Shown here: one piece after another, positions 16,673 to 27,600 of the stretch
How the letters are laid out: every line of letters starts with the position of its first letter
Numbering within the stretch: position 1 is the first letter of the stretch
Assembly (NCBI GenBank): GCA_003526375.1
Contig: DPDG01000058.1
Span: 59,488 to 100,833 of the forward strand
DNA from: Lentisphaeria bacterium
Lineage (GTDB): Bacteria; Verrucomicrobiota; Lentisphaeria; Victivallales; UBA1829
DNA: 41,346 nucleotides
Direction of reading: 5' to 3'
Notes under the pieces: generated by a model
The model's input: the letters and a program-made list of their open reading frames with translations, nothing else
Database searches by the model: none
What the model was told of the DNA's origin: nothing
Translations under genes and position numbers: made by a program

Positions 16673-19600
16673 ATGAAGAAAATTTTTTGTGCACTGATTC
16701 TGACGGCATTTTCAGCCGTTGCGGCAGAAATACCCGTAAAGAACGGAACTGTCACTGCAATGCTTAATACGCGCGGCGCCTCCGTGAGCGAACTGAAATT
16801 CAAAGGCAAATCATTGGTCCAGGCAAAGCTGTCTTTCACAGACCGTCTGCTTGCCAACAAATCAGAAAACGGTGTGAAGAAAGAAATTTCCGAATTGTTT
16901 GAGAATTTGGAATATCGGGTTGATAAACTGGAGGCGGATTACACAAAAACGATTGTACAGTTTTCTGTCCGCGGCATTGGAGCATTTGACTGGCTCAGAC
17001 TTATCAAGACCTACCGCTTTGCAAAAAACAATCCGGAATTCCTGATTGATTATAAACTGGAGAATCTGGACTCACAGGAACATCATGCGGGGCTTTGGAC
17101 GAAAACGTTTCTCCGTCGCGGTGAGAGTGGCTTGGAACTGATCAATAATATTTATCAGCCGCATGAAAAAGGAATTAAAACACTGGCTCATCCGGGAGCC
17201 GGAATCGCAAGCGATGAATGGAGCCTTGCTCCCATGTATGCATGGCTGGCGGCCTGCGGACGCGATGACAAGACCGGAGCGATGGTCATTTTGCCGCAAA
17301 ACCTCGTCAGTGCGTTTTACAGTTGGTTTGACCTTGCAAAAAGCATTTCCACGCTGGAATGGTTTATCCGAGATCAAAAGATTCCAGCAAAGGGAGCCAT
17401 AGCATTCACAGTCAAAGTAAAGGTCTCTGAAAAGATTCCGGAACTGGTCAACTTCATGAAATATTACAGAACAGCGGCACCGGAGGGTGAAGCACTCTGG
17501 CTTCCATTGCTTTACGCGGGAAGGGAGAAAAATATTGAACTTGTCCAGAATGCCGCCGGCAATCTGCGTAAAAGTGAAAAATACATGGATGTAAGCGTCG
17601 CCAGACAATATTGCGCGTCAATTCGCGCTGTCCGCCTTCCTGCATCAGCCGATCCGGAAAAAGTATCGGTTTTTGAAATTGCCAATGGACAGGCGGATGA
17701 CACACGACCGGTCCCGTTTCACCTGAAAAAGCTGAATTCAGGAGAATATCAGGTGATGTTTAAAGTGCCCGGATTGAATCCGCACGGATATCATGAAACA
17801 AGATTTGAGAAAGACGGTTCCGCGTTTGATCTCAACGGAAAGTATGCGGGACAGGCAGACTATCCGGTCAGGGTCATGCTGGACCGCGCTCCGGAAAGAC
17901 GGTATGATGCGGCGGATTTCGCCGGAGGGCCGGACATTATTTACAACGGAAGTTTTACGAAAAAAGCTCCCTACGGTGACTGGCCGGACGGATATTACTG
18001 GAGCTGGTGTATTCGCGGGCGCAAATGGTACCGGTATGAAGATGGAAGCATTACGCTGACACGGCCGAGTAATAAAGACTGGACGCAGTTCCCAGTACAT
18101 TTCAGGGTCGAAGGCGGAAGAAAATACTCGGTTTCGCTCAAAATCCGTAATGACAACCGGACCAATCGGGTTTTTGCCAGCGGAATCACATTTCTGGATG
18201 CGGACGGAAAAGAGATCAAGGGCAGCGGCGGCAGGATCGGCGAAAAATCGGAACCGCATGATTGGACGGAATATCAGCAGACTTACTTTGCTCCGGCAAA
18301 TGCTGTCACCGGTAAATTCAACATTCTGGTGTTTGGCGTCAAAGATCAGAATGTGTCCATCAAGGATCTGAAGATCGTTCCGGAAGATACGCCTTATATT
18401 CAAAAAAATAAAATCGACCTGATGCGTGAACAACTCAAATGTTCCTGGTACAAACCGTTGGACAATCTGGAGAGCATCTCTCACGACTATGTCACTCCTC
18501 ATGAAAAATGGATGAAGCCATCATCATTTACTCCGGCAGAGATTCTGTATCTGCCATATCTCAAAGGCGAACTGGAATCTCCGAAACGCCGCTTGATCGT
18601 GGAGCTGGCTCAGAGGATGGATTTGAAATACAAATACATTCCCCTCCTTGCAAAAATCACACATCTCGGCAGGGGAGCGCTGGGAGTCATTTCGCCGACC
18701 TGCGCGCCGGAGCTTGAACCTTATACACTGGAGTGTCTCCGGCAAATCAAGAAAGCTCCGAAGGTCATTCTTGTGCAGGGGTTGAACTTTGACAAGGATG
18801 TGCAGAAAGAGTTCACAGAGATTCTTGCGGATTTTCAAAGGCGGGGAGCTTCCCTTCTCTTTGTCAACTGCGCCGGTATCCCGCAGGATTTCCTCGGTCC
18901 CAGAGTTCCAAGATCAGAAAGCGTGATGCTTCTGCCGCAGATGCGTAAACTCTCTGCAAATGCATTGGATGAATTCCTTTCGCATTATCAGCAGAACAGC
19001 CGCAGAAGCGCCGTATTCAAGTTCAGCAATGACAATTACTATTTTGCGGCAAGACTTCTGCCAAGCACCATGGAAGAACAGAAAAACGAAGTTTCTCCAT
19101 CATATGCCGGCAAGGATTTTCCCTATTGGGAATATATGTACCTGCCTCTTATGAAAACAATCCGCTGGCTTGCGGATGTGGCTCCGGAAGCAGAATTTCA
19201 GGCGTTCCGGCAGGAAAATGACATGCTTGCATTCCGCATTGCTGCAAAGCAGGCAGGCTGTGCCAAACTTACTGTCCGTTTCAAGGACTTGCACCGCCAG
19301 ACAAATGCAACAGTCAATGAGACAATTCAACTGAATGCGGGGCAGAACAGAATTGCATTGAAAGTTCCTGCCATCCCCGGCGGAGTTCATATTGCAGAAT
19401 ATCATCTGGCAAAATCCGATGGAAGAATTTCCGATGCCGGCGCCTCCCGGATTGAAACGCCGCAAACTGCTCCTTTGAGTATAGATTTTATCAATCAGGA
19501 TCGTATTTATCCATTCGACAAACCGGTTAATTTTACAATCCATGCACAGAATGTTCCGGCGGGAAGTCTGCTCAAGACAATCATTGAGGATACCAGCGGA

Positions 19601-21979
19601 CGCGAAGTGTTTTCGCAAACCGCCAAAGCCGAAGAAATCAATTCCTTCTCCGTACGTCTCAAGCATCCCTATACAACGCTTTACCGTATCATCAGCAGAC
19701 TTGAAAAGAATGGCGGAATATTATCTTCGCAGTTCGGGGAATTTTCACTTTCCGGGCGCAAATTCGATACAAAAGACCTGACCGCAGTGATCTGGCTGCT
19801 GCGCCCCGAACTCCATCAGAGGGTCCGTGAACTCGGATATGACATGCTGATTCTGTGGCACTCTCATGACAACCATAAACGGGGAACATTCCGCAATCTC
19901 CGCAATCTTGATCTTGCTCCGGTCATTGTCGGCAGCGGCTATGAACTCAATGACATGGGATTGAACTACCGGCATGATAAGGTGAGCGATCCTGTCAGAA
20001 AGCCATGTTATTCCGATGGAAAACGCCAGGAGGCGGTCCGGGATGTTCTCCGGAAACGGGCGGTGGACGATCATTACAATTATTATAACGTCCGTCATAA
20101 TTTTCTCGGTGATGAATTGTATCTCGGCAGTACAGTGTGCTATTCGCCGGATTGTCTGAAGGGTTTCCGTGAATCTCTGAAGAAACAATATGAGAATCTC
20201 GACGCCCTCAATAAAGAATGGAATACAGCATTCAAGAACTGGGATGAAGTTGTTCCCTGTCAACTGAATGAACTCAAAGATAAAAACAATCTTTCCCGCT
20301 GGCTTGATCACAAGATGTTTATGGCGGGCGTATTCGCACATCAGTATGCCGGTAAAACGCGGGAGTATCTTAATGAAGCCGTTCCCGGCACGCGTTTCGG
20401 GCTGTCGGGGACGCAGCTTCCCGGATACAGCTATGACTGGGCGCAATTGATGAAGCACATCAATTTCATTGCCTACTACGGCGGAGTCCAGGCAAAGTTG
20501 GTCCATGATTTCGGAGGAGCGGATTTAATCAGCGGGCAGTGGGGATGCGGATATGTTGATACTTCAGTCCCGCATGATCAGTATCAGCATGCGTCTCTCT
20601 GGCGTAACCTGTTCAACGGAGCTAATCTTGCAGCAAACTACGGCGCAGGAAGTACAATCAATGGAGACATGAGCCTGAACTCCAATATCCGGGTTTACAG
20701 TGAAGTCATGCGGGAAATGAAACGGGGAATCGCAAAACTTGTCCTGACCTCGAAACCAGCCGGCGAAAATGTTGCCGTTCTCTATTCTCAGCCGTCGCTT
20801 TTTGCCGCAATGGGAAGCATCGGGATCAATGAGTGGCAGAATGCGTATTCCGGCTGGAACGCGCTTCTGGAGGATTTGAACATCAACTTCCGTTTTATCT
20901 CCTATGAAGACCTGGCAGAGGGACTTGAGGGCACCCGCTGCAAGGTTTTGATACTGCCGGCCTCAGTTGCTCTCTCCCCGGCGCAGGCGAAAAGTATGGA
21001 ACAGTTTGTCAGGAGCGGCGGCACCGTAATTGCGGATTTCGCGCCGGGATATTTCAACGGACATGGAAGAAAAGGCAACAATGCGGAACTTGCCGCACTG
21101 TTCGGAATCTCAGCCACAGATACCGCGCTTTCACTTTCCGGCAGAGAAATCAAGTTGGAGGAAAACTCAAAAGAGGGAATTCCTGCAATCCGCGGCAGCT
21201 TCCGTATCGGCAGCGTTTCCCTGCCGGTCATGCATGTAAACCATGTCGGAAAAGGACGGGCAATCCTGATGAACCTGCTCGTCAACGGCTACCAGACCAC
21301 GACACTCGGCGGAGTCGGCGGCGAGCTTTCCAGTCAGACTTCCGGCGCAGAGATATTCTGCCGGAATCTGCGGCATCTGGTTGGCGGTCTCCTGAAAAGC
21401 TCCGGCGTTCATGAACGATGCACAGTCACGGCGGCAGATGAACTGCCGTATCCCTGCCAGACAATGCTCAGGAGCAGCGGAGACAACTATGTTTTCGGTA
21501 TCATGAAGTTCACGCAGGAAGGCAATACATTCGATATGAGCAAAGGAACTGAAGTCAATGTAAAGCTTCCGGTCAAGGGACATCTCTACAACGTCCGCGA
21601 AAAAAAATATCTTGCTTACGGGGATTCTTTCAGAATGAAACTTGTTCCTGCATGGGGCTATCTCTATACCGTTCTGCAGAACAGAATCGAAAGAGTTGAA
21701 GTCACGGCGCCGTTAAAGCTCAAACGCGGCACCATGCTGAAAACCGGATTCCGTGCTGTTGCGGAAAAAGGTTCCGCCGGACCGCAGGTGTTCCATGTGG
21801 AGTTTCTGCGCCCTGACGGAACCGCAGATAAAGTCTACAGTAAAAACATCGCAACGGAGGATGGTTCCGGAGAATACGCATTGCAGACTGCATACAATGA
21901 TGTTCCGGGAAAATGGATTCTCCGCGTCACAAATGTCAATACGGGGCTTACGGGAGAAAAGAGTATTGAGTTTCAATAA
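16673..21979 (+). CDS. Very large exported GH42-like protein, cassette B
   Basis: The protein has 1768 residues. A signal peptide (MKKIFCALILTAFSAVAA) leads into about 1000 residues of mostly beta-rich domains that I cannot assign, including a carbohydrate-binding-like unit around 425-580 (starting near DIIYNGSFTKKAPYGDW). From about 1040 a GH42-type barrel follows: FLGDELYLG with E1148 as likely acid/base, then a CPDC-like segment and FRESLKKQYENLDALNKEWNTAF-type helix pair typical of GH42 beta-galactosidases. The usual Asn-Glu is Asp-Glu here. From about 1424 comes the glutamine-amidotransferase-like domain of GH42 (KVLILPASVALSP, then GGTVIADFAPG), and a beta-sandwich tail. The ribosome site aggaga is 7 nt before the ATG. 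Release of beta-linked galactose-type sugars is the family expectation, not shown. Confidence 0.8.
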   Translation: MKKIFCALILTAFSAVAAEIPVKNGTVTAMLNTRGASVSELKFKGKSLVQAKLSFTDRLLANKSENGVKKEISELFENLEYRVDKLEADYTKTIVQFSVRGIGAFDWLRLIKTYRFAKNNPEFLIDYKLENLDSQEHHAGLWTKTFLRRGESGLELINNIYQPHEKGIKTLAHPGAGIASDEWSLAPMYAWLAACGRDDKTGAMVILPQNLVSAFYSWFDLAKSISTLEWFIRDQKIPAKGAIAFTVKVKVSEKIPELVNFMKYYRTAAPEGEALWLPLLYAGREKNIELVQNAAGNLRKSEKYMDVSVARQYCASIRAVRLPASADPEKVSVFEIANGQADDTRPVPFHLKKLNSGEYQVMFKVPGLNPHGYHETRFEKDGSAFDLNGKYAGQADYPVRVMLDRAPERRYDAADFAGGPDIIYNGSFTKKAPYGDWPDGYYWSWCIRGRKWYRYEDGSITLTRPSNKDWTQFPVHFRVEGGRKYSVSLKIRNDNRTNRVFASGITFLDADGKEIKGSGGRIGEKSEPHDWTEYQQTYFAPANAVTGKFNILVFGVKDQNVSIKDLKIVPEDTPYIQKNKIDLMREQLKCSWYKPLDNLESISHDYVTPHEKWMKPSSFTPAEILYLPYLKGELESPKRRLIVELAQRMDLKYKYIPLLAKITHLGRGALGVISPTCAPELEPYTLECLRQIKKAPKVILVQGLNFDKDVQKEFTEILADFQRRGASLLFVNCAGIPQDFLGPRVPRSESVMLLPQMRKLSANALDEFLSHYQQNSRRSAVFKFSNDNYYFAARLLPSTMEEQKNEVSPSYAGKDFPYWEYMYLPLMKTIRWLADVAPEAEFQAFRQENDMLAFRIAAKQAGCAKLTVRFKDLHRQTNATVNETIQLNAGQNRIALKVPAIPGGVHIAEYHLAKSDGRISDAGASRIETPQTAPLSIDFINQDRIYPFDKPVNFTIHAQNVPAGSLLKTIIEDTSGREVFSQTAKAEEINSFSVRLKHPYTTLYRIISRLEKNGGILSSQFGEFSLSGRKFDTKDLTAVIWLLRPELHQRVRELGYDMLILWHSHDNHKRGTFRNLRNLDLAPVIVGSGYELNDMGLNYRHDKVSDPVRKPCYSDGKRQEAVRDVLRKRAVDDHYNYYNVRHNFLGDELYLGSTVCYSPDCLKGFRESLKKQYENLDALNKEWNTAFKNWDEVVPCQLNELKDKNNLSRWLDHKMFMAGVFAHQYAGKTREYLNEAVPGTRFGLSGTQLPGYSYDWAQLMKHINFIAYYGGVQAKLVHDFGGADLISGQWGCGYVDTSVPHDQYQHASLWRNLFNGANLAANYGAGSTINGDMSLNSNIRVYSEVMREMKRGIAKLVLTSKPAGENVAVLYSQPSLFAAMGSIGINEWQNAYSGWNALLEDLNINFRFISYEDLAEGLEGTRCKVLILPASVALSPAQAKSMEQFVRSGGTVIADFAPGYFNGHGRKGNNAELAALFGISATDTALSLSGREIKLEENSKEGIPAIRGSFRIGSVSLPVMHVNHVGKGRAILMNLLVNGYQTTTLGGVGGELSSQTSGAEIFCRNLRHLVGGLLKSSGVHERCTVTAADELPYPCQTMLRSSGDNYVFGIMKFTQEGNTFDMSKGTEVNVKLPVKGHLYNVREKKYLAYGDSFRMKLVPAWGYLYTVLQNRIERVEVTAPLKLKRGTMLKTGFRAVAEKGSAGPQVFHVEFLRPDGTADKVYSKNIATEDGSGEYALQTAYNDVPGKWILRVTNVNTGLTGEKSIEFQ

Positions 21980-21997
21980 AGGAGCCACACTGTTTTT

Positions 21998-22828
21998 TCA
22001 TAGAAATTCCAGCCCGGCGCCGATGAACAGCATTCCGCCGAGCACTCCGGCAAGTGCAATATGATGCTTGCCGTAAGTCTCCGCCATCGGAAGCAGTTCA
22101 TCGAACGAGATGTAGATCATGACTCCGGCGACAACCGCAAACAGGACGGCAAGCAGAACCGGAGTCAGGAACGGCAGGAGGAAGAAAAATCCGATCAATG
22201 CCCCCGCAGGCTCGGCAAGCCCGGAAAGCAGGGAGTAAAGCAATGCCTTTTTCCGGCTGCCCGTGGCATAAAGAATCGGAACCGCGACGGCGATTCCTTC
22301 AGGAATGTTATGAAGGGCAATGGCAATGGCGATCGGAATTCCCAGCTCAGTTCCGGAAAGTCCGGCGGCAAAGGTCGCGAGCCCTTCCGGAAAGTTGTGG
22401 ATTCCGATGGCGAGGGCGAACAGCATTCCGGCGCGTCCGAATTTCGCGCGCTCGTTCTGTTCAGCATGTTCGGCATGTTCCACTTCATGATTGCTGCGGA
22501 CATGGTGCGGATTCTCGACTTCCGGTATCATTTTGTCGATGATGAATGTCACAAGAATGCCGAATGCGAAAGCGCCGAGGGCGAACAGTCCGCCGCCGAG
22601 CTGCCCATACCCTGCCGCCAGTCCGTTCCGCGCCTGCGCCATGAGCTCCACAAGCGAAATATAGACCATGACTCCGGCGGAAAATCCAAGCGATGCGGAA
22701 AGAAAAGTCCCTGAATCGCTGTCTTTTCCGGTGAAAAAAGCAATGAACCCGCCGATCCCCGTGGACAATCCGGCAAACAGAGTCAGCCCGAATACAAATA
22801 AAAATTGTTCCAATGTCACTGTCATCAT
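21998..22828 (-). CDS. zupT: ZIP-family metal transporter, ZupT-like
   Basis: This roughly 276-residue membrane protein has eight predicted helices and the ZIP signature in helices 4 and 5: HNFPEGLATF and HNIPEGIAVA. A His/Glu-rich loop (NHEVEHAEHAEQNE) lies between helices 3 and 4. The family takes up zinc and other divalent cations across the inner membrane. Two ATG codons in a row follow a gggggA-type ribosome site; I use the first. The frame is open for 35 more codons upstream, without a ribosome site. It converges on cassette B with only 18 bp between the stops. Confidence 0.92.
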   Translation of the reverse strand: MMTVTLEQFLFVFGLTLFAGLSTGIGGFIAFFTGKDSDSGTFLSASLGFSAGVMVYISLVELMAQARNGLAAGYGQLGGGLFALGAFAFGILVTFIIDKMIPEVENPHHVRSNHEVEHAEHAEQNERAKFGRAGMLFALAIGIHNFPEGLATFAAGLSGTELGIPIAIAIALHNIPEGIAVAVPILYATGSRKKALLYSLLSGLAEPAGALIGFFFLLPFLTPVLLAVLFAVVAGVMIYISFDELLPMAETYGKHHIALAGVLGGMLFIGAGLEFL

Positions 22829-22957
22829 CGTCCCCCTTTTTTCTGCAATATATCCTCCCCTGCAAAAAAAGCAAGCGGTAAAAACGCCGGAGACACTCTG
22901 TGCAAGCCGTTGGACGGCAAAACGGCGTCTCAAATACTGTATCCGCCGGGTTTTTCA

Positions 22958-22980
22958 TCTCCTCCGGTTTTCGGAGGGGA
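22958..22980. other. Hairpin between zupT and lysS
   Basis: A 9-bp stem with one wobble pair (22958-22966 with 22972-22980, loop gtttt) sits in the 271-bp gap between divergent zupT and lysS. There is no T run, and its role is unknown. The gap also contains gccg/cggc hairpins around 22910-22930; I could not settle on a lysS promoter. Confidence 0.35.
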
Positions 22981-23099
22981 AATTCCATGTCCGGAAGTAT
23001 GGCGATATGGAGAATTAAAATGATACTTTCCCATTGAAAAAATCCTGACAAGCTGTATCTTATATAGTTTATCTAAATTTTTGGAAAGGATATTTGAGA

Positions 23100-24590
23100 A
23101 TGAGCGAAGAAAACGTTCAGAATACTCCCGAGCAGAAGCCCGAGGATATTTTCGCGCAACGCGCGGCAAAAGTTCAGGATCTCGCTGCCGCAGGCATTCT
23201 GCCCTTTGGAAGACGCTTCGACAATGTGCAGATGACCGCAGATGTCAGGAAGAACTTCAAACCGGAAGCGGAAAAGCAGGAGGAAGTCACGATCGCAGGC
23301 CGCATGACGGCATTCCGCGCCATGGGAAAATCCATTTTCGCGGATATCAAAGACTCTTCCGGCAGAATGCAGATTTACGTTCAGCGCGACCAGATCGGGG
23401 AAGATGATTTCAAGGTCTTCAAGAAACTTGATCTCGGCGACATCATCGGCGTGACCGGCGAACCTTTCACGACGCGCACCGGCGAGCTTACGGTCAAAGT
23501 GCACAAGTTCACTCTCCTCAGCAAATCTCTGCGTCCCCTGCCGGAAAAATTCCACGGACTCACCGACATCGAGCAGAGATACCGTCAGCGCTATCTCGAT
23601 CTGATCACGAACGACGACAGCCGCAAGGTATTCATGCAGCGTTTCGCAATTCTTTCCGAAATACGCAAGTTTCTCGCATCCAAAGGATTCCTTGAAGTCG
23701 AGACACCGATGCTCCAGCCGATTCCCGGCGGTGCAAACGCAAATCCGTTCAAGACATTCTATGAAGCGCTCAACAGCCCGATGTACATGCGTATCGCTCC
23801 CGAACTTTACCTCAAGCGGCTGCTGGTCGGCGGCTTTGAGAGAGTATTCGAGCTCAACCGCAACTTCCGCAACGAAGGGATCGACCGCAGGCACAATCCC
23901 GAGTTCACCATGCTGGAAATCTATCAGGCATACGGCGACTGCCGTTCCATGATGGATCTCATTGAGGAGATGGTCACGACGATTGCCATGAATCTGTTTG
24001 GAACGCTGGAAATTCAGCATCCCGGCGGCAAAGTCATCAATCTGGCGCGCCCCTGGCGCCGCGCTCCCTATCGCGACCTCATCAAAGAGCGCGCGGGTGC
24101 GGACTGGTTTGATCTGGACAAAGAGCAGAAAGCCGCAAAAGCCAGGGAAATGGGGCTTACGATCACGACCGAAATGGAAGAACGCGACATCACGCATGAA
24201 ATCTATGAAAAACTGATCGAACAGACTCTGATCCAGCCGACCTTTGTAACGCGTCTGCCTGCGTATCTTGTCCCGCTGGCAAAAGCCTGCGAGGACGATC
24301 CGACTGTGGTCGATGTCTATGAGCTTGAGATCAACGGGCAGGAGATTTCCCCCGGATATTCCGAACTCAACGATCCGATCGAACAGCGCAAGCGTTTTGT
24401 CGAGCAGGCGGTTCACGACGGAAAGGATCTTGCAATGGCGATTGACGAGGACTTCCTTACCGCGATGGAACACGGAATGCCTCCCGCGGGCGGTCTCGGA
24501 CTCGGCGTTGACCGTCTGATCATGCTTCTTACGGGTGCGGAATCCATCCGCGATGTTCTGCTTTTCCCGCAAATGCGTCTGAAGCAGTGA
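23100..24590 (+). CDS. lysS: Lysyl-tRNA synthetase, class II
   Basis: The enzyme charges tRNA-Lys with lysine in the cytoplasm. The 496-residue protein has the N-terminal OB-fold anticodon-binding domain (about 60-150), class II motif 1 (SKGFLEVETPMLQPIPGGAN), motif 2 (FELNRNFRNEGID with RHNPEFTMLE) and motif 3 (GLGLGVDRLIMLLTG). The ATG at 23100 follows ggaaagga by 9 nt; a TTG two codons earlier is not preferred. It is a single transcription unit ending at a strong terminator. Confidence 0.98.
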   Translation: MSEENVQNTPEQKPEDIFAQRAAKVQDLAAAGILPFGRRFDNVQMTADVRKNFKPEAEKQEEVTIAGRMTAFRAMGKSIFADIKDSSGRMQIYVQRDQIGEDDFKVFKKLDLGDIIGVTGEPFTTRTGELTVKVHKFTLLSKSLRPLPEKFHGLTDIEQRYRQRYLDLITNDDSRKVFMQRFAILSEIRKFLASKGFLEVETPMLQPIPGGANANPFKTFYEALNSPMYMRIAPELYLKRLLVGGFERVFELNRNFRNEGIDRRHNPEFTMLEIYQAYGDCRSMMDLIEEMVTTIAMNLFGTLEIQHPGGKVINLARPWRRAPYRDLIKERAGADWFDLDKEQKAAKAREMGLTITTEMEERDITHEIYEKLIEQTLIQPTFVTRLPAYLVPLAKACEDDPTVVDVYELEINGQEISPGYSELNDPIEQRKRFVEQAVHDGKDLAMAIDEDFLTAMEHGMPPAGGLGLGVDRLIMLLTGAESIRDVLLFPQMRLKQ

Positions 24591-24610
24591 CAAATATCAT
24601 AAGATTGTAA

Positions 24611-24650
24611 AAAAAACGGGTCTCCGGCTTTGTTTCGGAGACCCGTTTTT
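24611..24650. terminator. Strong bidirectional terminator after lysS
   Basis: A perfect 11-bp stem (24616-24626 with 24636-24646) is flanked by an A run on one side and a T run on the other. It lies between convergent lysS and cassette C and should end both transcripts. Confidence 0.9.
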
Positions 24651-24669
24651 ATATTTTACAGGCGGAACT

Positions 24670-27600
24670 TTATTCCCACAGCAGGAGGAGCGGCCATTTG
24701 TGGGGACGGTTGAAGCAGCCTTTGCTGTCCTCGTCAAGAGTCAGTGCCGAGGTCATGCGTTTTTCTTTTTTTGCGGCAGGATCGTCGACATTCGGCGCGA
24801 AAAGCCCGAATCCCATGACATAACCTTTCTGCATTCTCGCCGGAAGCAGATATTTTGCAGGGAAGAATACACGGTAAGTGTACCCGTCCGCATTTCTTGT
24901 GAATGTCGATGGAATATCTTCCGCGACTGTATTTTTCTGCGGCGCCGCGGTTCCGAGTCCGAGCTGCTGATCTACAAGATGGGCGCGATATACGCAGGCG
25001 GAGGTTCCCGCGTGATTCGGGAAGATTCCGTATTCGTAATCGTTTTCATCATAGCCCTGTTTCTGCTTGGAGCGTGCATCGGCGAATGTGTCGATGTAAA
25101 CCTGCAGGCAGTCGTTGTTCCAGCGTTCCGCCATGCGGGGATATTCTTCATGCACGAACTTCCGGTCTTTGACATTGACTTCGAGGAAAAGCCCCTGTGT
25201 ATTCCACGCCATACGGAAAGAACCGTCTGTTTCTTTCTGCTTCCCCGTGTACTTTGTGAAAGTGACGGCGGGGAGCTTTGCCCAGTCGATTTCGGAAAGC
25301 GTGAGCCCGTCTTTGACCTTCCGGCAGCAGAATCCGTCGAAAGAACTGTCCGCCTTGAACTGCGATTGTCCGGTTTTGAATTCAACAGGGATCTGCTGAT
25401 GTGTGATTTCCGTATCTTTCAGCGGAATGGGAAGGGGCAGAGACAGGGAGCCGGAAGAACTTCCTTTCACCGTGATGCCGTGTCCGTTCAGGGTGCCGGC
25501 AAGATCACGGGAAACGAGATTTTCCACAGTGATTTTCATTTCCGCCGGAGAGACCGGACGGGATGAAACCAGAACCGGGGTGATGCCGTCTCCCGATACG
25601 AGAGAGGCGTTTTCGAGCGCTTTGATCATGTCCGCAAGTGTGCCGGGTTTTCCTCGGAGGAAAAGCGGAAAGGATGTAACGGGGAATGTGATTTTTCCCT
25701 GCGGAACGGCTCTCGGGTGGTTCATCAGATCGAAGGCTCCTTCGAGCGCTGCGCCGAAATCCGCTTCCGCAACGGGAGCGTCGACTTTGCCGGAATCAAC
25801 CCGCTCCTGATGGCACCAGAGTGCCGCGACGGGGCGTTTCCGTTCATCCTCGAAGATGTAGCAGCGTATGAACGGAGCGAACCGCACTTCTTTTCTGAAC
25901 CGCGAGTTTCCGAGCAGGTTGCCGAGCGTGTTGGAGACGATCTGCGATGCAAACGGCGTCAGGTAAAGATCCATGTCGAAATTGTTCATCGCGCCGGATT
26001 GAACCGAGAAGATGCGGTCCGAGTATTTCAGTGCCATGAGCCAGCTCCGGGCGCGCCATGCCGCCGAAAGCTTTTCGGTCCATCCCATATCGTAAGAGAT
26101 TGCACCGTTGTGCCAGCTCCGCGGAGTGCCCTGCCAGCTTGAGGATTCCGTTCCCCACTGGGGGATGTTGTAGGCTCCCCAGTGCATCATTTCCGGGAAA
26201 AAGACGGGAGTGTCTTTGTATCCGTTTCTGTCCAGCATGGCAAGGAAAGTCCGGATATCGGCATCCAGATCGGGATTTTCCGGTGAGAAGCGGTAGGGGT
26301 GAATTCCTATGACATCGAATTTCACGCCGATGCGGTTGCACTCTTTCAGCAGGAGCTCCGTTTCGGCAATGCCCCCGCCGGGATTCATGTTGCACGGCGC
26401 ATCCTGATAGACTTTTGCCTGCGGATTGCCCTGCCTGACTCCGTCCGCACATGCCTTCAATAGACGGGCGAATACCTTTACCGTTGCTTCCGGCGATGCG
26501 TCTTTGCTCCACCATTCGTCAGGAAATTTCGCCTTGATTTCTCCATAGAAACACCAGAGTTTAATCCACGGGTGGGCTTTTGCCACTGTTTTTGCCGCTT
26601 CGGTCAGTTTTGCGAGATATGCGTCCGTCAGAACGCCGCCGGCATCCAGCTTGAAGTCGCGGATCAGATATTCCGGATCGTCCGGAAATTTCCCATAGCC
26701 GACTGATCCTGTCGGCAGAATTCCGAATCCGATCAGTTTGCGCGTATCGGGATCGCTGATTAATGTCCCCACGGAACTGTCAGTGGGTTCCACTCCGTAG
26801 GAGCGGTAGGTGTCCGATATGATTTTCGACCAGTTGAACAGGTGATTTTTGGCGCCGAGTCCAACTTTGCGGTAGCGTTCGAGGTAATCAAGCAGATTGT
26901 AACGTTGTTCCAAATGTCCGTAATCTTCAGCGAAGAAGTTCTTTAAAGCATGTTTGTTTTCCAGAAAATCGCAGACGGTCAGACGGTGGAAATCAAAACT
27001 TTTCCTGCCGTCGGCGAGTTCATAATCCGTACGGATGACGAAAATGCCTTTGCCGAGTTTTCCATCAAAAGGCAGGGAAATGACTGCGCTGCCGGTGTGA
27101 TCTGCGGTAAAGGTAAGTTCCGTCCGCAGGATTTCCTCATTATAGAAATTTTTTACCTTTACGACTGCCTTTCCTTTTGCGCCGGGAATAGTGACAAGTT
27201 TCATCTTTGCATTGATTTTTTCTTTTGCGGAGATGAAATTGTCGGGTGCCGAGGTCAAGAGCCGACCTTCCACGGGTTTTGTTTCAAACGGTGTCGCCTG
27301 GTTTCCGGATTCAAGCTGGAGACCGTCCAGCCAGACGTAACCGGTCCCGTCCGGACTGTCTGCATTGATGTTAAGATTGACCGGCATGGAAACCTTCGTT
27401 TCAAAGGTGAAATGATAACGCCGCCAATCTTTTCCCGGTGAGACGGTCAGATGCGCCAGCCCGGCATACATGCTTCCGGTGGAAAAGTGGGGAATCCAGA
27501 CATTGACCCTCTGTCCCGCGCGCGTTCCTTTCGCATAAAAGCTGCAGGTATAGATTCCGGGCGGTACGATGACGGGTGGTCCGGTGAGATTCCCCGCATT

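Noticed and set aside
23073..24593. Open frame of 506 codons on the minus strand opposite lysS
   Set aside because: It mirrors lysS over its full length, has no ribosome site or recognisable motif, and lysS is certain. It is a by-product of codon bias.
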